This document shows, piece by piece, positions 14,334-14,551 of a DNA stretch of 14,551 nt (the first letter of the stretch is position 1; each line of letters starts with the position of its first letter). The notes below the pieces were generated by a model. It saw nothing but the letters and a program-made list of their open reading frames with translations, did not search any database and had not been told where the DNA came from. The position numbers and the translations under genes were made by a program. Origin of the DNA: Alphaproteobacteria bacterium. Its GTDB lineage: Bacteria > Pseudomonadota > Alphaproteobacteria > UBA8366. The stretch covers positions 1 to 14,551 of the forward strand of contig JAOTYV010000100.1 of the NCBI GenBank assembly GCA_029861675.1, given 5' to 3'.

Positions 14334-14551
14334 AGCGCACATCCCCCACATCGAGCGATCTGCGCAACCGACCGCCACCACACCGGTGCGCGTATCGCGG
14401 TAAACCTTAAATTGAATTCAAGCAAACTCAGCGGCCAGGAACAACGCAAACTAGCGTTAGGGCGATCACAATGTACTAACCCATAAGGGCCGCCGACTGG
14501 CAACGCACATCCTCCACCGTCACGCCCCGCTGATGACGTCCTCGAAGGAGG
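14334..14551. other. Upstream region of the radical SAM gene, to window edge
   Basis: This 218-bp region holds no gene I can support. It has an AT-rich patch at 14400-14430 with a perfect 10-bp palindrome TTGAATTCAA (14412-14421), a plausible promoter or operator zone for the minus-strand gene. A perfect AAGGAGG at 14545-14551 on the plus strand could be the ribosome site of a gene starting just past the edge. Alternatively, the minus strand from the edge reads SFEDVISGA then a stop, which could be the end of another gene. The window does not decide between these. Confidence 0.4.

Overview
The window looks like chromosomal DNA of a GC-rich alphaproteobacterium. The best evidence is the block argS-dgt (minus strand) facing erpA (plus strand), with an exonuclease III gene further along, an order common in that class. 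The order or family cannot be fixed from the sequence. I see no tRNA, rRNA, CRISPR array, integrase or transposase gene. Nearly all of the DNA is coding.

Layout. Bases 1-1895 are housekeeping: the 5' end of argS (cut by the window edge), dgt, and the divergent Fe-S carrier gene erpA. Bases 2117-5482 hold two accessory plus-strand genes, a D-aminoacylase-type amidohydrolase and a flavin-dependent tryptophan-halogenase-family protein. They lie between erpA and the exonuclease III gene (5493-6269). Bases 6279-7619 encode an exported ankyrin-repeat protein on the minus strand, and 7817-8416 an AhpD/carboxymuconolactone decarboxylase-like protein on the plus strand. From 14333 back to 8663 five minus-strand genes follow one another: a cobalamin-dependent radical SAM protein resembling hopanoid C-3 methylase HpnR, ilvD (branched-chain amino acid synthesis), a crotonase-fold protein, a 4,5-dihydroxyphthalate decarboxylase-like protein and a RidA-family protein. 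The last three are closely spaced and probably form a small catabolic or detoxification unit of unknown substrate.

The most unusual structure is in the intergenic DNA. A 106-bp element with two hairpins occurs twice (8413-8518 and 10871-10976; 99 of 106 positions identical, no gaps). Each copy begins and ends with CTA. The second copy fills almost the whole ilvD-crotonase gap. Removing it with one CTA rebuilds a compact junction in which the ilvD stop overlaps the Shine-Dalgarno site of the next gene. The first copy is followed directly by a different palindromic, MITE-like element (8519-8662), also flanked by CTA, which ends exactly at the ridA stop codon. This reads as successive insertions of small non-autonomous elements at CTA-containing stop codons, leaving flanking genes intact.

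Functions given here rest on recognised protein families and visible motifs. Substrates of the halogenase, amidohydrolase, crotonase and decarboxylase-like proteins are not known.
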